Positions 41,326-50,922 of a DNA stretch of 64,000 nt are shown piece after piece. The notes under the pieces are model-generated. The model ran no database searches. It was given only the letters and a program-made list of their open reading frames with translations, and had not been told where the DNA came from. Position numbers and translations under genes: made by a program. Numbering within the stretch: the first letter of the stretch is position 1; the number at the start of each line of letters is the position of its first letter. Location: assembly GCF_001570405.1 (NCBI RefSeq), contig NZ_BBYM01000025.1, positions 62,001 to 126,000 of the forward strand, given 5' to 3'. The stretch is from Microtetraspora niveoalba. GTDB taxonomy: Bacteria; Actinomycetota; Actinomycetes; Streptosporangiales; Streptosporangiaceae.

Positions 41326-41780
41326 CCGACGACGACCACCTGCCCGCGTACCTGCTGGCCGCGCTGCGCATGGCCGCCGGCGCCGATCCCGTGCCCGCCC
41401 GCGTGTCCCAGGCCGCGCGCGACGCCTTCGCGCTGCGGCTGCCCGGCGCCGTCGTGGCCGCGCCGTACGAGATCGAGCCGGCCGTGGGGGCCCGGTCGGA
41501 GGGGCGGCCGGCGATCCACAGGTTCGCCGCGGACGGCGTCACGCTCGACGTCGAGGTGACCCTCACCGACGGTCGCCTCGACGTGGCCGGGCAGGTGTCC
41601 CCCGCGCCCGGCGCGGACACCCTGATCGAGGTCCGCACTCCGGACACCGGCCGGAGCCGCGCCCCGTCGGACACGGGCCACTTCGCGGTGACCGGGCTGC
41701 CTCCCGGATGGGTCAGCGTCGTCTGCCGCCGGCCGGGCCGCGCCCCGGTGGCCACGCGCTGGCTCCACGTACGCGATTGA
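41322..41780 (+). CDS. Small partner protein between the ECF sigma factor and the CHAT protein
   Basis: A 152-residue protein, translationally coupled to the sigma factor by a 4-nt overlap. The first ~45 residues are helical (YLLAALRMAAGADPVPARVS, then AARDAFALRLP), like the short sigma-binding helices of anti-sigma partners. The remainder is beta-rich (GVTLDVEVTLTDGRLDVAGQ, and TLIEVRTPDTGRS, FAVTGLPPGWVSVVC), like a carboxypeptidase-regulatory/Ig-type fold. No membrane helix. A role as sensor or anti-sigma protein is inferred from position. Confidence 0.8.
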   Translation: MTDDDHLPAYLLAALRMAAGADPVPARVSQAARDAFALRLPGAVVAAPYEIEPAVGARSEGRPAIHRFAADGVTLDVEVTLTDGRLDVAGQVSPAPGADTLIEVRTPDTGRSRAPSDTGHFAVTGLPPGWVSVVCRRPGRAPVATRWLHVRD

Positions 41781-41785
41781 CCTCC

Positions 41786-44497
41786 GTGGACGCCGGCCCG
41801 GCGCGGAGCGGGCGGCACGGCGTGGACGATCTTCCGCGGGACCGGGGTGCGGAGACGGATCCCGTCGTCCGGGCCGAGCGCGCGGTCTGGTTGTCGGCCA
41901 CCGATCCGGAGCTCGCCGAGTCCGAGGCCCGCGCGCTTCTGGCCGAAGCGGAGTCCGTACCTTCCGGGGAGGGCGACGCGGGCCGGGCGCGGGCGGCGTC
42001 GGACGCCCGGTACGCCGAGGCGGTGCCGGTCGCCCTGCGGGCGGCGGCCCTCGCGGCGCGGGAACTGGGCGACATCGATCTGGCGGTCGAGCGGCTGGAG
42101 CGGGCCGTCACGTCCGGCGCGGGCTTCCCGAACCGGGTGGCGCAGGCGCGGATGTCGCTGGTGACGATGGTGGCGGAGCTCGGCGACCCCGAGCGGGGGC
42201 TGCGGCTGGCCGGCCTCGCCGAGCGCGACCTCGCCGGCGCCGACCTGGCCCGGCTCGGGGTGCAGCGGTCCGCCGCGCTCATCCTGCTCGGCCGGTTCCG
42301 CGACGCCGTACGGCACTGCGACGAGGCGCTCGGCGGACTGGACGGCGATCCGCGCTTCCACGCGGGCGGCCTGCTCAACCGGGGCGTCGCCCGTACCTAC
42401 CTGGAGGAGTACGAGCGGGCGGAGGCGGATCTGTCGGCGTGTGCCCGGATCGCGCGGAAGGCGGGGCTCGGCCATCTCGCGATGCTCGCCGAGGGCAACC
42501 TGCCGTTCGTCGCGGCACGGCGCGGCGACATCTCCGGGGCCTTCGAGCGCTTTCGGACCGCGGAGACCACGCTGTTCGGCTTTCCGGAGCGGCTGGCCGC
42601 GATGCGGACCGACTTCGCGTACGCGCTGGTCGCCGCGCGGCTGCTCGGGGAGGCGCGCACGCTGCTGGAACGGGCCGTGCCGGATCTCGCCGCGTCCGGC
42701 GCGCAGGCCGGGCTCGCGGACGCCCGGCTGCTGCTGGCCCAGGTCGAGCTGCTCACCGGGGCCGCCGCGGACGCCCACGCCTCCGCCGAGGCCGCGCGGT
42801 CGGAGCTGCTGCGGCAGGGCCGCACCGCCCGGGTGCCGCTCGCGACCGAGGTGGTGCTTCGCGCCCGGCTCGCGCGGGAGCGGCCGACCCGGGAGCTGCT
42901 CGGCGAGATGCTGGCCTGCGCCCGCGACCTCGACGTCGGCGGCGCGTTCTCCGACGCGGCCGCGCTGCGCCTGACCGCCGCCGAGGCGGCCCTGGGGATC
43001 GGAGATCGGCGGACGGCGCTCGACCAGCTCGGGCTGCTGGCCGGCTCCACCGCCCGAACGGCGGTGCGGCAGCACGCGCTGGCCGTGCTGCGGCACCTCG
43101 GCGGCGACCTGCCGGGCGCGCTGTCCGCGGCCCGCGCCGGAGTGGCGGCGGCACTCGCGGGTCCGGGAGCCGGCCGGGGAGTCCCGGAGGGGGCGGCGGT
43201 CGGCGAGACGGCCGATCCGGCGGGGACGCCTCCCGTCGAGGCGCGGGCGTACGCGGCGCGGACCGCCGAGAACCTCGCCCGGTTCTGCCTGCGGCTCGCG
43301 CTGGAGTCGGGCGACCCGTGGACGGTGCTCACCTGCTCGGAACGCCTGCGGGCACTCGCCCGGGACGGTCTCAACGGGACGGGCCACACATCTGAGGGGG
43401 ATCCGGCGTCCGGAGAGATGTCACCGGACGGCTTGCCAGGCCGGATGGGCCAGGCGTCCGGAGAGACGCCGTGCGACGGGCTACCGGGCGGGACCCGCCA
43501 CGGGGCCGAGGGGGAGGTGCCGCGGGACGGCCTGCCGGTGGAGCCGGAGGCGTCCTGGGGGTCGCTGATCGAGCTGGTGCGCGACGGCGAGGATCTCGCC
43601 GCTGTGCTGGTGACAGCCGGCCGCCGCGTCCTGCGGCCGCTCGGCTCGTACGCGGCGGCGGCCGAGGCCACCGTGCGGGGCCGGTACGCGCTGCGGCGGC
43701 GCAACCTTCGCGACGTCCAGGTCGAGAGCGGCCTCGAACGCGACCTCGCGACGCTCGACGAGGCCCTGCTCGGGCCGCTCGGCGTGCCCGCCGGGCCGGT
43801 GACGATCGTGCCGACCGGCGCCCTGCACACCCTGCCCTGGCCGCTGCTCCCCTCCCTGCGCGGCCGTCCCGTTTCCGTGGCCCCGAGCGCCACCTCCTGG
43901 TTCGGCGGCCGGAAGGCGGCGGCCGCGACGCGGGACCCGGTGGTCGTGGCGGTCGCCGGGCCGGGGCTGGAGCACGCCGAGGCCGAGGCCGACGCCGTCG
44001 TACGGGCGCACCCGGGGGCGGTGCGGGTGGCCGCGACGAGGGCCGAGGTCCTCGCCGCCCTCGGCCGCGCCGACGTGCTGCACGTCGCCGCGCACGGGAC
44101 CTTCTCCCCTCGCGGCCCGCTGCTGTCGCGCATCACGCTCGACGACGGGCCGCTGATGGCGTACGACCTGATCCGGCTGGACCGGGCGCCGAGCCTGGTG
44201 ATCCTGTCGGCGTGCGACGCGGGGATGGCGCACGCCCCGGTGGACGGCGCCGTGCTCGGGCTGGCCGGCGCGTTCCTCGCCCGGGGAGCCCGATGCGTGA
44301 TCGCGGGCGTGGTGCCGGTGCGCGACGACGAGGCACTGGCGCTGATGACGGTGTTCCACCCGTACCTGAGGGAGGGACGCACCCCGGCCGAGGCCCTCGC
44401 CCTGGCGGCCCGCGCGACCGACGTGGCGGGTTTCGTGTGCTTCGGCGCGGGCGACCGCCCCCTGACCGCGGGTCAGCGAACGGCCGGGGCGTCCTGA
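41786..44497 (+). CDS. TPR-CHAT domain protease
   Basis: A protein of ~903 residues. The first ~480 are TPR-like helical pairs (ALRAAALAARELGDIDLAVE, LNRGVARTYLEEYERAEADL). A low-complexity linker with in-frame 48-bp repeats follows, then the CHAT caspase-like domain with His770 (LHVAAHGTFS) and Cys810 (VILSACDAG), both intact. CHAT peptidases are activated by partner proteins and cut specific targets, in some bacteria as part of immunity. The start is either GTG 41786 or TTG 41777; the latter would overlap the previous stop. It ends the sigma/partner/CHAT operon. Confidence 0.92.
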   Translation: MDAGPARSGRHGVDDLPRDRGAETDPVVRAERAVWLSATDPELAESEARALLAEAESVPSGEGDAGRARAASDARYAEAVPVALRAAALAARELGDIDLAVERLERAVTSGAGFPNRVAQARMSLVTMVAELGDPERGLRLAGLAERDLAGADLARLGVQRSAALILLGRFRDAVRHCDEALGGLDGDPRFHAGGLLNRGVARTYLEEYERAEADLSACARIARKAGLGHLAMLAEGNLPFVAARRGDISGAFERFRTAETTLFGFPERLAAMRTDFAYALVAARLLGEARTLLERAVPDLAASGAQAGLADARLLLAQVELLTGAAADAHASAEAARSELLRQGRTARVPLATEVVLRARLARERPTRELLGEMLACARDLDVGGAFSDAAALRLTAAEAALGIGDRRTALDQLGLLAGSTARTAVRQHALAVLRHLGGDLPGALSAARAGVAAALAGPGAGRGVPEGAAVGETADPAGTPPVEARAYAARTAENLARFCLRLALESGDPWTVLTCSERLRALARDGLNGTGHTSEGDPASGEMSPDGLPGRMGQASGETPCDGLPGGTRHGAEGEVPRDGLPVEPEASWGSLIELVRDGEDLAAVLVTAGRRVLRPLGSYAAAAEATVRGRYALRRRNLRDVQVESGLERDLATLDEALLGPLGVPAGPVTIVPTGALHTLPWPLLPSLRGRPVSVAPSATSWFGGRKAAAATRDPVVVAVAGPGLEHAEAEADAVVRAHPGAVRVAATRAEVLAALGRADVLHVAAHGTFSPRGPLLSRITLDDGPLMAYDLIRLDRAPSLVILSACDAGMAHAPVDGAVLGLAGAFLARGARCVIAGVVPVRDDEALALMTVFHPYLREGRTPAEALALAARATDVAGFVCFGAGDRPLTAGQRTAGAS
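43406..43501 (+). repeat. In-frame 48-bp direct repeat in the CHAT protein linker
   Basis: GCGTCCGGAGAGA starts copies at 43406 and 43454, each coding for a variant of ASGE-x4-DGLPG; a third, weaker DGLP copy follows near 43530. The period keeps the frame (16 codons). Confidence 0.7.
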
Positions 44498-44574
44498 CCC
44501 CGCCCGGCCGCGCGGGGGGGATCGGATGAGCGGCTTCCGGGGCCTTCGGGTCCCGACCGGTCGGCGCGGCCGGG

Positions 44575-45393
44575 TCAGCCGGTGGCCACCGGGCGGGAGG
44601 GGTCGGCCACCCAGTTGGACCAGGAGCCGACGTACAGCGCCGCGGGGATGCCGGCCAGCTCCAGCGCGAGCACCTCGTGCGCGGCGGTGACCCCCGACCC
44701 GCAGTAGGCCCCGACCGGGACCCCGTCGACCGCGCCGAGGGTGTTGAACCGTTCGCGCAGGAATTCGCGGTTGTGGAACCGGCCGCCGGGCTCGACGTTC
44801 TCGGAGGTGGGCGCGCTGACCGCGCCGGGGACGTGCCCGGCCACCGGGTCGATCGGCTCGACCTCGCCGCGGTAGCGCTCGGCGGCGCGGGCGTCGAGCA
44901 GGACGCCGTTCGCGGCGAGGTCGGCGGCCTGGCCGGCGTCCAGCGTCGGCATGCCTCCCGGCGCGGCGGTGAAGTCGCCGGGCGCGGGGTCCGCCCCGGG
45001 CCCCTCCTCGATCGGGAGCCCGGCGTTCCGCCAGGCCCGGATGCCGCCGTCGAGGACGCGCACGTCCGGGTGGCCGAAGTAGCGCAGCGTCCACCACGCC
45101 CGCGCCGCCGCCGTAGAGTCGGCCTCGTCGTACACGACCACCGGGCGGGAGCCGTCCACACCGAGGCGGCGCATCGCGGCCTGGAAGTCCGCCGCCTCGG
45201 GCAGCGGGTGGCGCCCGCCCGGGCCGGGCGCGGCGGCGAGGTCGGAGTCGAGAGCGCAGAAGACCGCGCCCGGGATGTGGCCCTTCAGATAGGACTCGCG
45301 GTCGGACGGTCCGCCGCCGAGCCGCCAGCGGACGTCGAGGATCGCGGCTCCGTCGAGACCGGCGAGCTCTTCCGGCGTGACAAGCGTGCTCAT
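44575..45393 (-). CDS. Thiosulfate/3-mercaptopyruvate sulfurtransferase (two rhodanese domains)
   Basis: A 272-residue tandem rhodanese. The N-domain (LDVRWRLGG, GHIPGAVFCALD, VVVYDEADSTAAARAWW) is inactive. The C-domain has the persulfide cysteine in GAYCGSGVTA, the CGSGVT loop typical of this enzyme type. GGAGG precedes ATG 45393, whose ATGA overlaps the stop of the upstream phosphatase gene, so the two are translationally coupled. Confidence 0.94.
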   Translation of the reverse strand: MSTLVTPEELAGLDGAAILDVRWRLGGGPSDRESYLKGHIPGAVFCALDSDLAAAPGPGGRHPLPEAADFQAAMRRLGVDGSRPVVVYDEADSTAAARAWWTLRYFGHPDVRVLDGGIRAWRNAGLPIEEGPGADPAPGDFTAAPGGMPTLDAGQAADLAANGVLLDARAAERYRGEVEPIDPVAGHVPGAVSAPTSENVEPGGRFHNREFLRERFNTLGAVDGVPVGAYCGSGVTAAHEVLALELAGIPAALYVGSWSNWVADPSRPVATG

Positions 45394-46529
45394 CGTGCAC
45401 TTACCTCCAACAATGGGACATTTTGCTCGGCCGCAGTCAGGGAGCCGTGGTAGCCGATCATCGCCGCTTCGACCGCCTCCGTCCGGGAGGCGACGATCGC
45501 GCAGTCGCCGTACGGCACGGCCACGACGTCGCCGATGCGGCCGAGCCACTCGCGGCGTACGCCGGGGCCGAACCATCCGGCGTCCACGGCCTCCTCCCTG
45601 GAGACCACCCAGGCCCGGCCGCGCAGCGCCTCGGCCCACGTCTCCAGGACGGCCGGCGCCGCGCCCTCCGCGGTGTAGAGGTGACGGACCCGCGCCTCGC
45701 CGCCCAGCAGGGCGACCCCCTCGCGCAGCTCGGGCCGCAGGTCCACGTCCACCTTCTCACCGGCGTTGACCATGCCGTGGTCGGCGGTGATGTACATGGC
45801 CGAGCCGCGCGGCAGCGACTCGGCGATCCGCCGGGCCATCCGGTCGACGACGGCCAGCTCCTCCAGCCACTGGGTGCTGCCCCAGCCGGTCTCGTGCCCG
45901 GCCGCGTCGACGCCGCCGTAGTAGACGGTGACGAAGGACCGGCCGCGCAGCGCCTGCCGCACGCCCTCGACGCGGTCGTCCACGCTCTCCGCGGCGACGT
46001 GCCGTACGCCGCGGTAGACGGCCCGGGTGAGACCGGTGCCCCGGAACGCGCCGGGCGCGACGTAGACGGGGTCCACACCCGCCGCGGAAAGCCGCTGGTA
46101 GACCGTCTCGGCCGGCTGCCACCAGTCGGGATCGACGGCGTGGCCCGGCGCGGTCCAGCGCAGGCAGTTGAACAGCCGCCCCTCACCCGGGACGGCCATC
46201 AGGATGCCGACCATCCCGTGCTCGCCCGGCGGCGAGCCCGTGCCGAGCGTGGCCAGGCTGGTCGGCGTCGACGACGGGAACCCGGCGGTGAGCGTCCGCC
46301 CCCACTGGGCCGAAAGGAACGGCGCGGCGTCCGGGTGGGCGCGAAGCAGATCGGCTCCCAGGCCGTCCACGAGGAACAGGCAGACCCGCTCGGCGGGGTC
46401 GAGCCGCAGCGTGTTCTCCGCGCCGGCCCCGAGTGAGGCCAGTACGGATCCGGGCAGGTCGGCCAGCGAGGCCCCGCCGTACTCCGGGACGTACGGCACG
46501 GCGGAGCGCCCGGGGCGGGACTCGGTCAC
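45390..46529 (-). CDS. Alkaline-phosphatase-superfamily nucleotide pyrophosphatase/phosphodiesterase
   Basis: A 379-residue enzyme. Metal and nucleophile motifs: FLVDGLGADLL (Asp), GFPSSTPTSLATLGTG (Thr nucleophile), GGVDAAGHETGWGS (Asp, His) and ITADHGMVN (Asp, His). No signal peptide, so cytoplasmic. GTG 46529 follows GGAGGCGAC. It lies between DUF5998 and the sulfurtransferase, all on one strand with little spacing, so they probably form one transcript; this order recurs in actinomycetes. Confidence 0.92.
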   Translation of the reverse strand: MTESRPGRSAVPYVPEYGGASLADLPGSVLASLGAGAENTLRLDPAERVCLFLVDGLGADLLRAHPDAAPFLSAQWGRTLTAGFPSSTPTSLATLGTGSPPGEHGMVGILMAVPGEGRLFNCLRWTAPGHAVDPDWWQPAETVYQRLSAAGVDPVYVAPGAFRGTGLTRAVYRGVRHVAAESVDDRVEGVRQALRGRSFVTVYYGGVDAAGHETGWGSTQWLEELAVVDRMARRIAESLPRGSAMYITADHGMVNAGEKVDVDLRPELREGVALLGGEARVRHLYTAEGAAPAVLETWAEALRGRAWVVSREEAVDAGWFGPGVRREWLGRIGDVVAVPYGDCAIVASRTEAVEAAMIGYHGSLTAAEQNVPLLEVSAR

Positions 46530-46546
46530 GTCGCCTCCAGGACGGG

Positions 46547-47146
46547 TCAGCCGGCGGTGTGCGCGGTGGCCTCGGAGAGGGCCCTGGCGAAGTCGAGCAC
46601 GCGCGAGACCGCCTCGGGGCCGTCGGCCGCCTCGCTCACCCGCAGCGACAGGTCGTCGGCGGTGATCGCGCCGGTGTAGCCGTGGTCGGCCTCGCAGTTC
46701 TCGTCGCCGCAGGTCGCCGGCTCCAGATCGACGTGCGAGATCGCCCCCCACCCGATCGTCAGGGTCGCCTCGGTGGGAGGGACCCCGGGCACGTACGAGG
46801 CCGGGTCGGGGACCACCCGGGTCACCGCGACCGACTGGATGCGGCTGAGCCGTACGGCCTCGGTGGTGGTGGAGGCGTGCGAGGCCGGCATCCCCTCCGC
46901 CGGCGGGTGCTCGTCGGTGTGGCAGACCAGCAGCCGGGTGGGCGACAGCACCAGGACGGTGACGTGTCTGCGCACCTCCATCGCCGGGTCGAAGGTGGCC
47001 TCGTGATGCACGACGTACGCCGTGACCTGTTCCTTGCCAAGGGCGGAGTCGACCGCGTCGGCGACCAGGTCGGGGTAGTAGCCGCTGCGCTCGATCGCCT
47101 CACGCATGCCGGAAGCGGAGACTCGGGTTTCCCTCATGGGGTCCAT
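46547..47146 (-). CDS. DUF5998 protein
   Basis: A 199-residue acidic protein conserved in actinomycetes: MREAIERSGYYPDLVADAVD, HHEATFDPAMEVRRHVTVLV, HTDEHP and a C-terminal pair of cysteines in TCGDENCEADHGYTG. The CxxxxC-HG element may bind a metal. Function unknown. It starts the operon with the phosphatase and sulfurtransferase. Confidence 0.9.
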   Translation of the reverse strand: MDPMRETRVSASGMREAIERSGYYPDLVADAVDSALGKEQVTAYVVHHEATFDPAMEVRRHVTVLVLSPTRLLVCHTDEHPPAEGMPASHASTTTEAVRLSRIQSVAVTRVVPDPASYVPGVPPTEATLTIGWGAISHVDLEPATCGDENCEADHGYTGAITADDLSLRVSEAADGPEAVSRVLDFARALSEATAHTAG

Positions 47147-47194
47147 CCTGCCCTGTAAGGGACACCGGTTTCACACTCACGCGAAACCGGCTCC

Positions 47195-49831
47195 TCACCG
47201 CAGACGGCGCGGCCCGACGTCGAGTCGGGGCCCGACCTCCGGGCGCAGCACCGCTCGCGCGCCCAGCACGACCACGGACGACTCCCCCACCAGGACCTCG
47301 TCCAGGTCCATCCGGCAGACCTCGGGCAGCGCGTCGGCGAGGAGCCCCACCCTGACCAGCAGGTCCTCCAGCGCCTCCACGGCCACCGGCGGGTAGCCGT
47401 ACTCGCCGAAGAGCAGCGGCGCGGCCCGCACCGAGCGGACGAGGGCCGCGGCGTCCTCCGAGGTGAGCGGAGCGAGGCGGTGGGCACGGTCGCCGAGCAG
47501 CCGGGCGGCGACGTCGCCGAGCCCGAAGGACACCACCGCGCCGGCGTCCCGGTCCTGCGTCACGCCGACGACCGTGGCCGCCGAGGGCTGCGGGGCCATG
47601 TGCTGCACGGCGATCGTCATGTCCGGGCCGATCGTCGCGGCGAGGTCGGCGTACGCCTGGCGCAGGCTGCCCGGCTCGCTCAGGCCGAGCCGTACGCTGC
47701 CGGACCTGCGGGGCGCGTCGGGGTCGCCCGCGGCCACCTGCCGGATCACCGGTTTCAACGCCACGGGCCAGCCGAGCCGGGCGGCGGCGGCCACCGCCTC
47801 GTCGGCCGAGGCGACCGGCTCGGCCGGCCACACCTCGACGCCGTAGCAGGCGAGCAGCTCCGTCGCGTCGATCTCGACCTGCTCGTCGCCGGAGGCCAGC
47901 GCGCCGGCGACCAGCCTCCTCGCCCGCGCCGTGTCGACGCCCTCGACGACCGGGGGCGTGCCGACGGGCTGCTCGCGCCACCGGGCGTACCGCACGGCGT
48001 GGGCGAGCGCGCGGACCGCCTCCTCCGGCGCCGGATAGGACGGGATGGATCCCCTCGGCGGTCCTTCGCCGGGGACGCGCAGCTCGGCGGGCATGCCCAG
48101 CTCGCCCTGGAAGGTCGCCAGCACCGGCTTGCCGGACTCCGCCGCGACCCGGACCAGCTCGGCGGCGACCTCGGCGTGGCCGCCCGGGATCGGCGGCATG
48201 TAGATCACGACGGCCGCGTCCACGTCGGGGAGCACGCCGCCGAGCGCGTCGGCGAACTCGGCGCCCCCGGCCCGCGCCCCGAGGTTGACCGGCGGCACCG
48301 GCTCCAGGCCCCGGGCCCGGCAGGCGTCGACGGCGAGCAGCGCGAGGGCGTCGGAGTTGCTCACCACGCCCACCCGGGGGCCGGCGGGCAGCGGCTGGTG
48401 GGCGAGCAGTTGCGCGACGTCGAAGAGCTGGGCCAGGTCGTCCACCCGGATCACGCCCGCCTGCTGGAACAGCGCGCTCAGGGCGGTGTCGGGCAGGCGG
48501 AGGACCCGGGCCGCGTGCCCGGTGGGCACCCCCTGGCTCTTGACGACGACGACCGGCTTGGTACGGGAGATCCGCCGGGTCAGCCGGAAGAACTTGCGGG
48601 GATTGCCCAGGGACTCCAGGTAGAGCAGGATCACGTCGGTCGCCGGATCCTCCTCCCAGTACTGCAGAAGGTCGTTGCCCGACACGTCGGCCCGGTTTCC
48701 GGCCGAGACGAACGTCGAGATGCCCATGCCGCGCTGGGCCACCCGCTGCAGCAGGGCCGTGCCGAGCGCGCCCGACTGGCTGAAGAACCCCACCCTGCCC
48801 CTGCCGGGCAACGTCGCGGCGAGTGTGGCGTTGAGGCGGACCGCGGGGTCGGTGTTCGCGATGCCGAGGCAGTTCGGGCCCACCACGCGCAAGCCGTACG
48901 CGCGGGCGATGCGGACCAGCTCGTCCTGGCGGGCGCGGCCCTCGGGCCCGGTCTCCCCGAAGCCGGAGGAGACCACGACCAGGCCCTTCACCCCTTTCTC
49001 CGCGCACTCCTCCACCACGTCGAGCACACCCTCGGCGGGGATCGCCAGCACCGCGAGATCGACCTCGCCGTCGATCGCCGACACGCTCCGGTACGCGCGT
49101 ACCCCGGCCACCGCCCTGACCTCGCGGTGGACGGGGTAGACGGGGCCGGTGAAGTCGGCGGCCAGCAGGTTGCGCAGCACGGTCTGGCCGATGCCGCCGG
49201 GCTCGCGGCTGGCGCCGATCACCGCCACCGATCCGGGCTTCAGCAGCCGTTCGATGGACCGCGCCTCGGCCCGGTGCTCGCGGGCCGCCGTCACCTGCAC
49301 GGAGGTGTCGGTGGTCGCCAGGTCGAGCGTCATCCGTACGACGCCGTCCTCGAAGTGGCTCTGCGCCGTGTATCCGGCCTGGCGGAACATCGCCATCATC
49401 CGGTGGTTGGCGGGCAGCACGTCGGCGATGAACGTGCGGATCCCGCGCTCCCTCGCCGCGGCCCGCAGATGTTCGAGGAGCACGGAGGCCATGCCCCGGC
49501 CCTGGTGCGCGTCCTCCACGAGGAACGCCACCTCGGCCTGGTCGGCCGGATCCACCCGGTCGTAACGCACGACCGCGACCATCTCGGTGCCGATCGTGGC
49601 GATGAGCGCGACCCGGTTGTCGTAGTCGACGTTGGTGAACCAGGTGATCTCGCGGTCGGTGAGCTTGGGCCGGGGGCCGAAGTAGCGGAAGTAGATCGAC
49701 TCTTCGGAGAGACGGGAATAGAACGCGCGCATCAGATCGGCGTCGTCCGGCCGGATCGGCCGCAGATGGGCCGTTCCACCGTCGGAGAGTACGACGTCCG
49801 CCTCCCAATGGGCGGGGTAGCGGGATTCCAC
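47195..49831 (-). CDS. GNAT acetyltransferase fused to an acyl-CoA synthetase (NDP-forming)-like module
   Basis: An 878-residue protein. Residues ~1-170 are a GNAT domain (EVAFLVEDAHQGRGMASVLL, then the RQAGY end). Residues ~195-640 are the CoA-binding and succinyl-CoA-ligase-like domains (GSVAVIGASREPGGIGQTVL, VVVSSGFGETG, VVGPNCLGIAN, FFSQSGALGTALL). The last ~230 residues are an ATP-grasp (LGWPVALKPV). Such fusions are protein lysine acetyltransferases (Pat/PatA type) that switch off acetyl-CoA synthetase in related bacteria; here the GNAT is N-terminal. The catalytic histidine of the ligase is not evident. GTG 49831 begins VESRYPAHWEADV. Confidence 0.92.
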   Translation of the reverse strand: MESRYPAHWEADVVLSDGGTAHLRPIRPDDADLMRAFYSRLSEESIYFRYFGPRPKLTDREITWFTNVDYDNRVALIATIGTEMVAVVRYDRVDPADQAEVAFLVEDAHQGRGMASVLLEHLRAAARERGIRTFIADVLPANHRMMAMFRQAGYTAQSHFEDGVVRMTLDLATTDTSVQVTAAREHRAEARSIERLLKPGSVAVIGASREPGGIGQTVLRNLLAADFTGPVYPVHREVRAVAGVRAYRSVSAIDGEVDLAVLAIPAEGVLDVVEECAEKGVKGLVVVSSGFGETGPEGRARQDELVRIARAYGLRVVGPNCLGIANTDPAVRLNATLAATLPGRGRVGFFSQSGALGTALLQRVAQRGMGISTFVSAGNRADVSGNDLLQYWEEDPATDVILLYLESLGNPRKFFRLTRRISRTKPVVVVKSQGVPTGHAARVLRLPDTALSALFQQAGVIRVDDLAQLFDVAQLLAHQPLPAGPRVGVVSNSDALALLAVDACRARGLEPVPPVNLGARAGGAEFADALGGVLPDVDAAVVIYMPPIPGGHAEVAAELVRVAAESGKPVLATFQGELGMPAELRVPGEGPPRGSIPSYPAPEEAVRALAHAVRYARWREQPVGTPPVVEGVDTARARRLVAGALASGDEQVEIDATELLACYGVEVWPAEPVASADEAVAAAARLGWPVALKPVIRQVAAGDPDAPRRSGSVRLGLSEPGSLRQAYADLAATIGPDMTIAVQHMAPQPSAATVVGVTQDRDAGAVVSFGLGDVAARLLGDRAHRLAPLTSEDAAALVRSVRAAPLLFGEYGYPPVAVEALEDLLVRVGLLADALPEVCRMDLDEVLVGESSVVVLGARAVLRPEVGPRLDVGPRRLR

Positions 49832-50027
49832 AGACCCGAGGGTAGTCCCGGCGCACGACCTCCTGGCTGGGCAACGCTTGTGCATCGACTCCGCCCGACT
49901 GACGGGCCGACCCCCACGACGTGGCCGGAAGCTGTTAAGTTTCTCGGCATAGCCCTCAAAGCCCGGCGAGGACGCCGACCCCTCCGGCGGACTCACCTCA
50001 ACGAGCAGCTGGCAAGGTGGTGACATC

Positions 50028-50921
50028 ATGACGCGTGTCGTCGTGGTGGGCGATCTCATGACCGACGCGCTCGCGCGCGCCCGCTTCCCCCTCGCCCGGG
50101 CGAGCGACACTCCGGCGGTCGTGACCATGCACGGTGGCGGGTCGGGGGCGAACATCGCGTCCTGGCTGGCGGTCGAGGGCAACGAGGTGGCCTTCATCGG
50201 CCGCCGCGGCGCCGACATCACCGGCCGCAACCGGGACATGGAACTGATGGGCTACGGCGTCGACGCCCGGCTCGTGATGGACCCCGAACGGCCCACCGGC
50301 ACCTGCGTGGTGCTCGTCACCCACAAGGGTGAGCGGACCATGTTGTCGGACCCGGGGGCCAACGCCGCGCTCGCGCCCGAGGACCTGCCGCGGGACCTGT
50401 TCAGCGGGGGCGCCCACCTGCACATGTCGGGATACACGCTCATCAACGAGGGCTCGCGGGACGCCGGACTGGCCGCGCTCGACCTTGCCCGCCGGGCGGG
50501 CATGTCCATCTCGGTCGACTGCGCGTCGTCCGCCCCGGTCGAGCGCACGGGCGCGGAGCCGTTCCTGGAGTGGACCCACGGCGCCAAGCTGCTGCTCGCC
50601 AACGCCGACCAGGCCAAGGTGCTGACCGGCCGGGACGAGCCGTCCGCCGCGGCGAAGGTGCTCACCGCCTGGTTCCCCCAGGTCGTCATAAAGCTCAACA
50701 AGGACGGCGCCCTCTGGTACACCAACAACCGGTCCGAGCCGGTGCGGGCGTCCGCCGAGACGATCGACCGGCTCGTGGACGGCACCGGCGCGGGCGACGC
50801 CTTCGCCGCCGGTTTCCTGCCTCCGTGGCTGGCCGGCAAGCCGCCGGCCGAGGCCCTGGCGGCGGGCAACGCCCTCGCCGCCAAGTGCATCTCCTACCTC
50901 GGCGCCCGCCCCCGCCTCTAG
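50028..50921 (+). CDS. PfkB-family carbohydrate kinase
   Basis: A 297-residue ribokinase-like enzyme. The substrate side shows HGGGSGANIASWLA; the ATP/anion-hole motif DGTGAGDAFAAGF contains the catalytic Asp. VVVGDLMTDAL at the start is the usual first strand. The sugar or nucleoside is not clear. It is divergent from the acetyltransferase gene and ends 2 nt before the recQ-like gene's stop on the other strand. Confidence 0.93.
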   Translation: MTRVVVVGDLMTDALARARFPLARASDTPAVVTMHGGGSGANIASWLAVEGNEVAFIGRRGADITGRNRDMELMGYGVDARLVMDPERPTGTCVVLVTHKGERTMLSDPGANAALAPEDLPRDLFSGGAHLHMSGYTLINEGSRDAGLAALDLARRAGMSISVDCASSAPVERTGAEPFLEWTHGAKLLLANADQAKVLTGRDEPSAAAKVLTAWFPQVVIKLNKDGALWYTNNRSEPVRASAETIDRLVDGTGAGDAFAAGFLPPWLAGKPPAEALAAGNALAAKCISYLGARPRL

Positions 50922-50922
50922 C

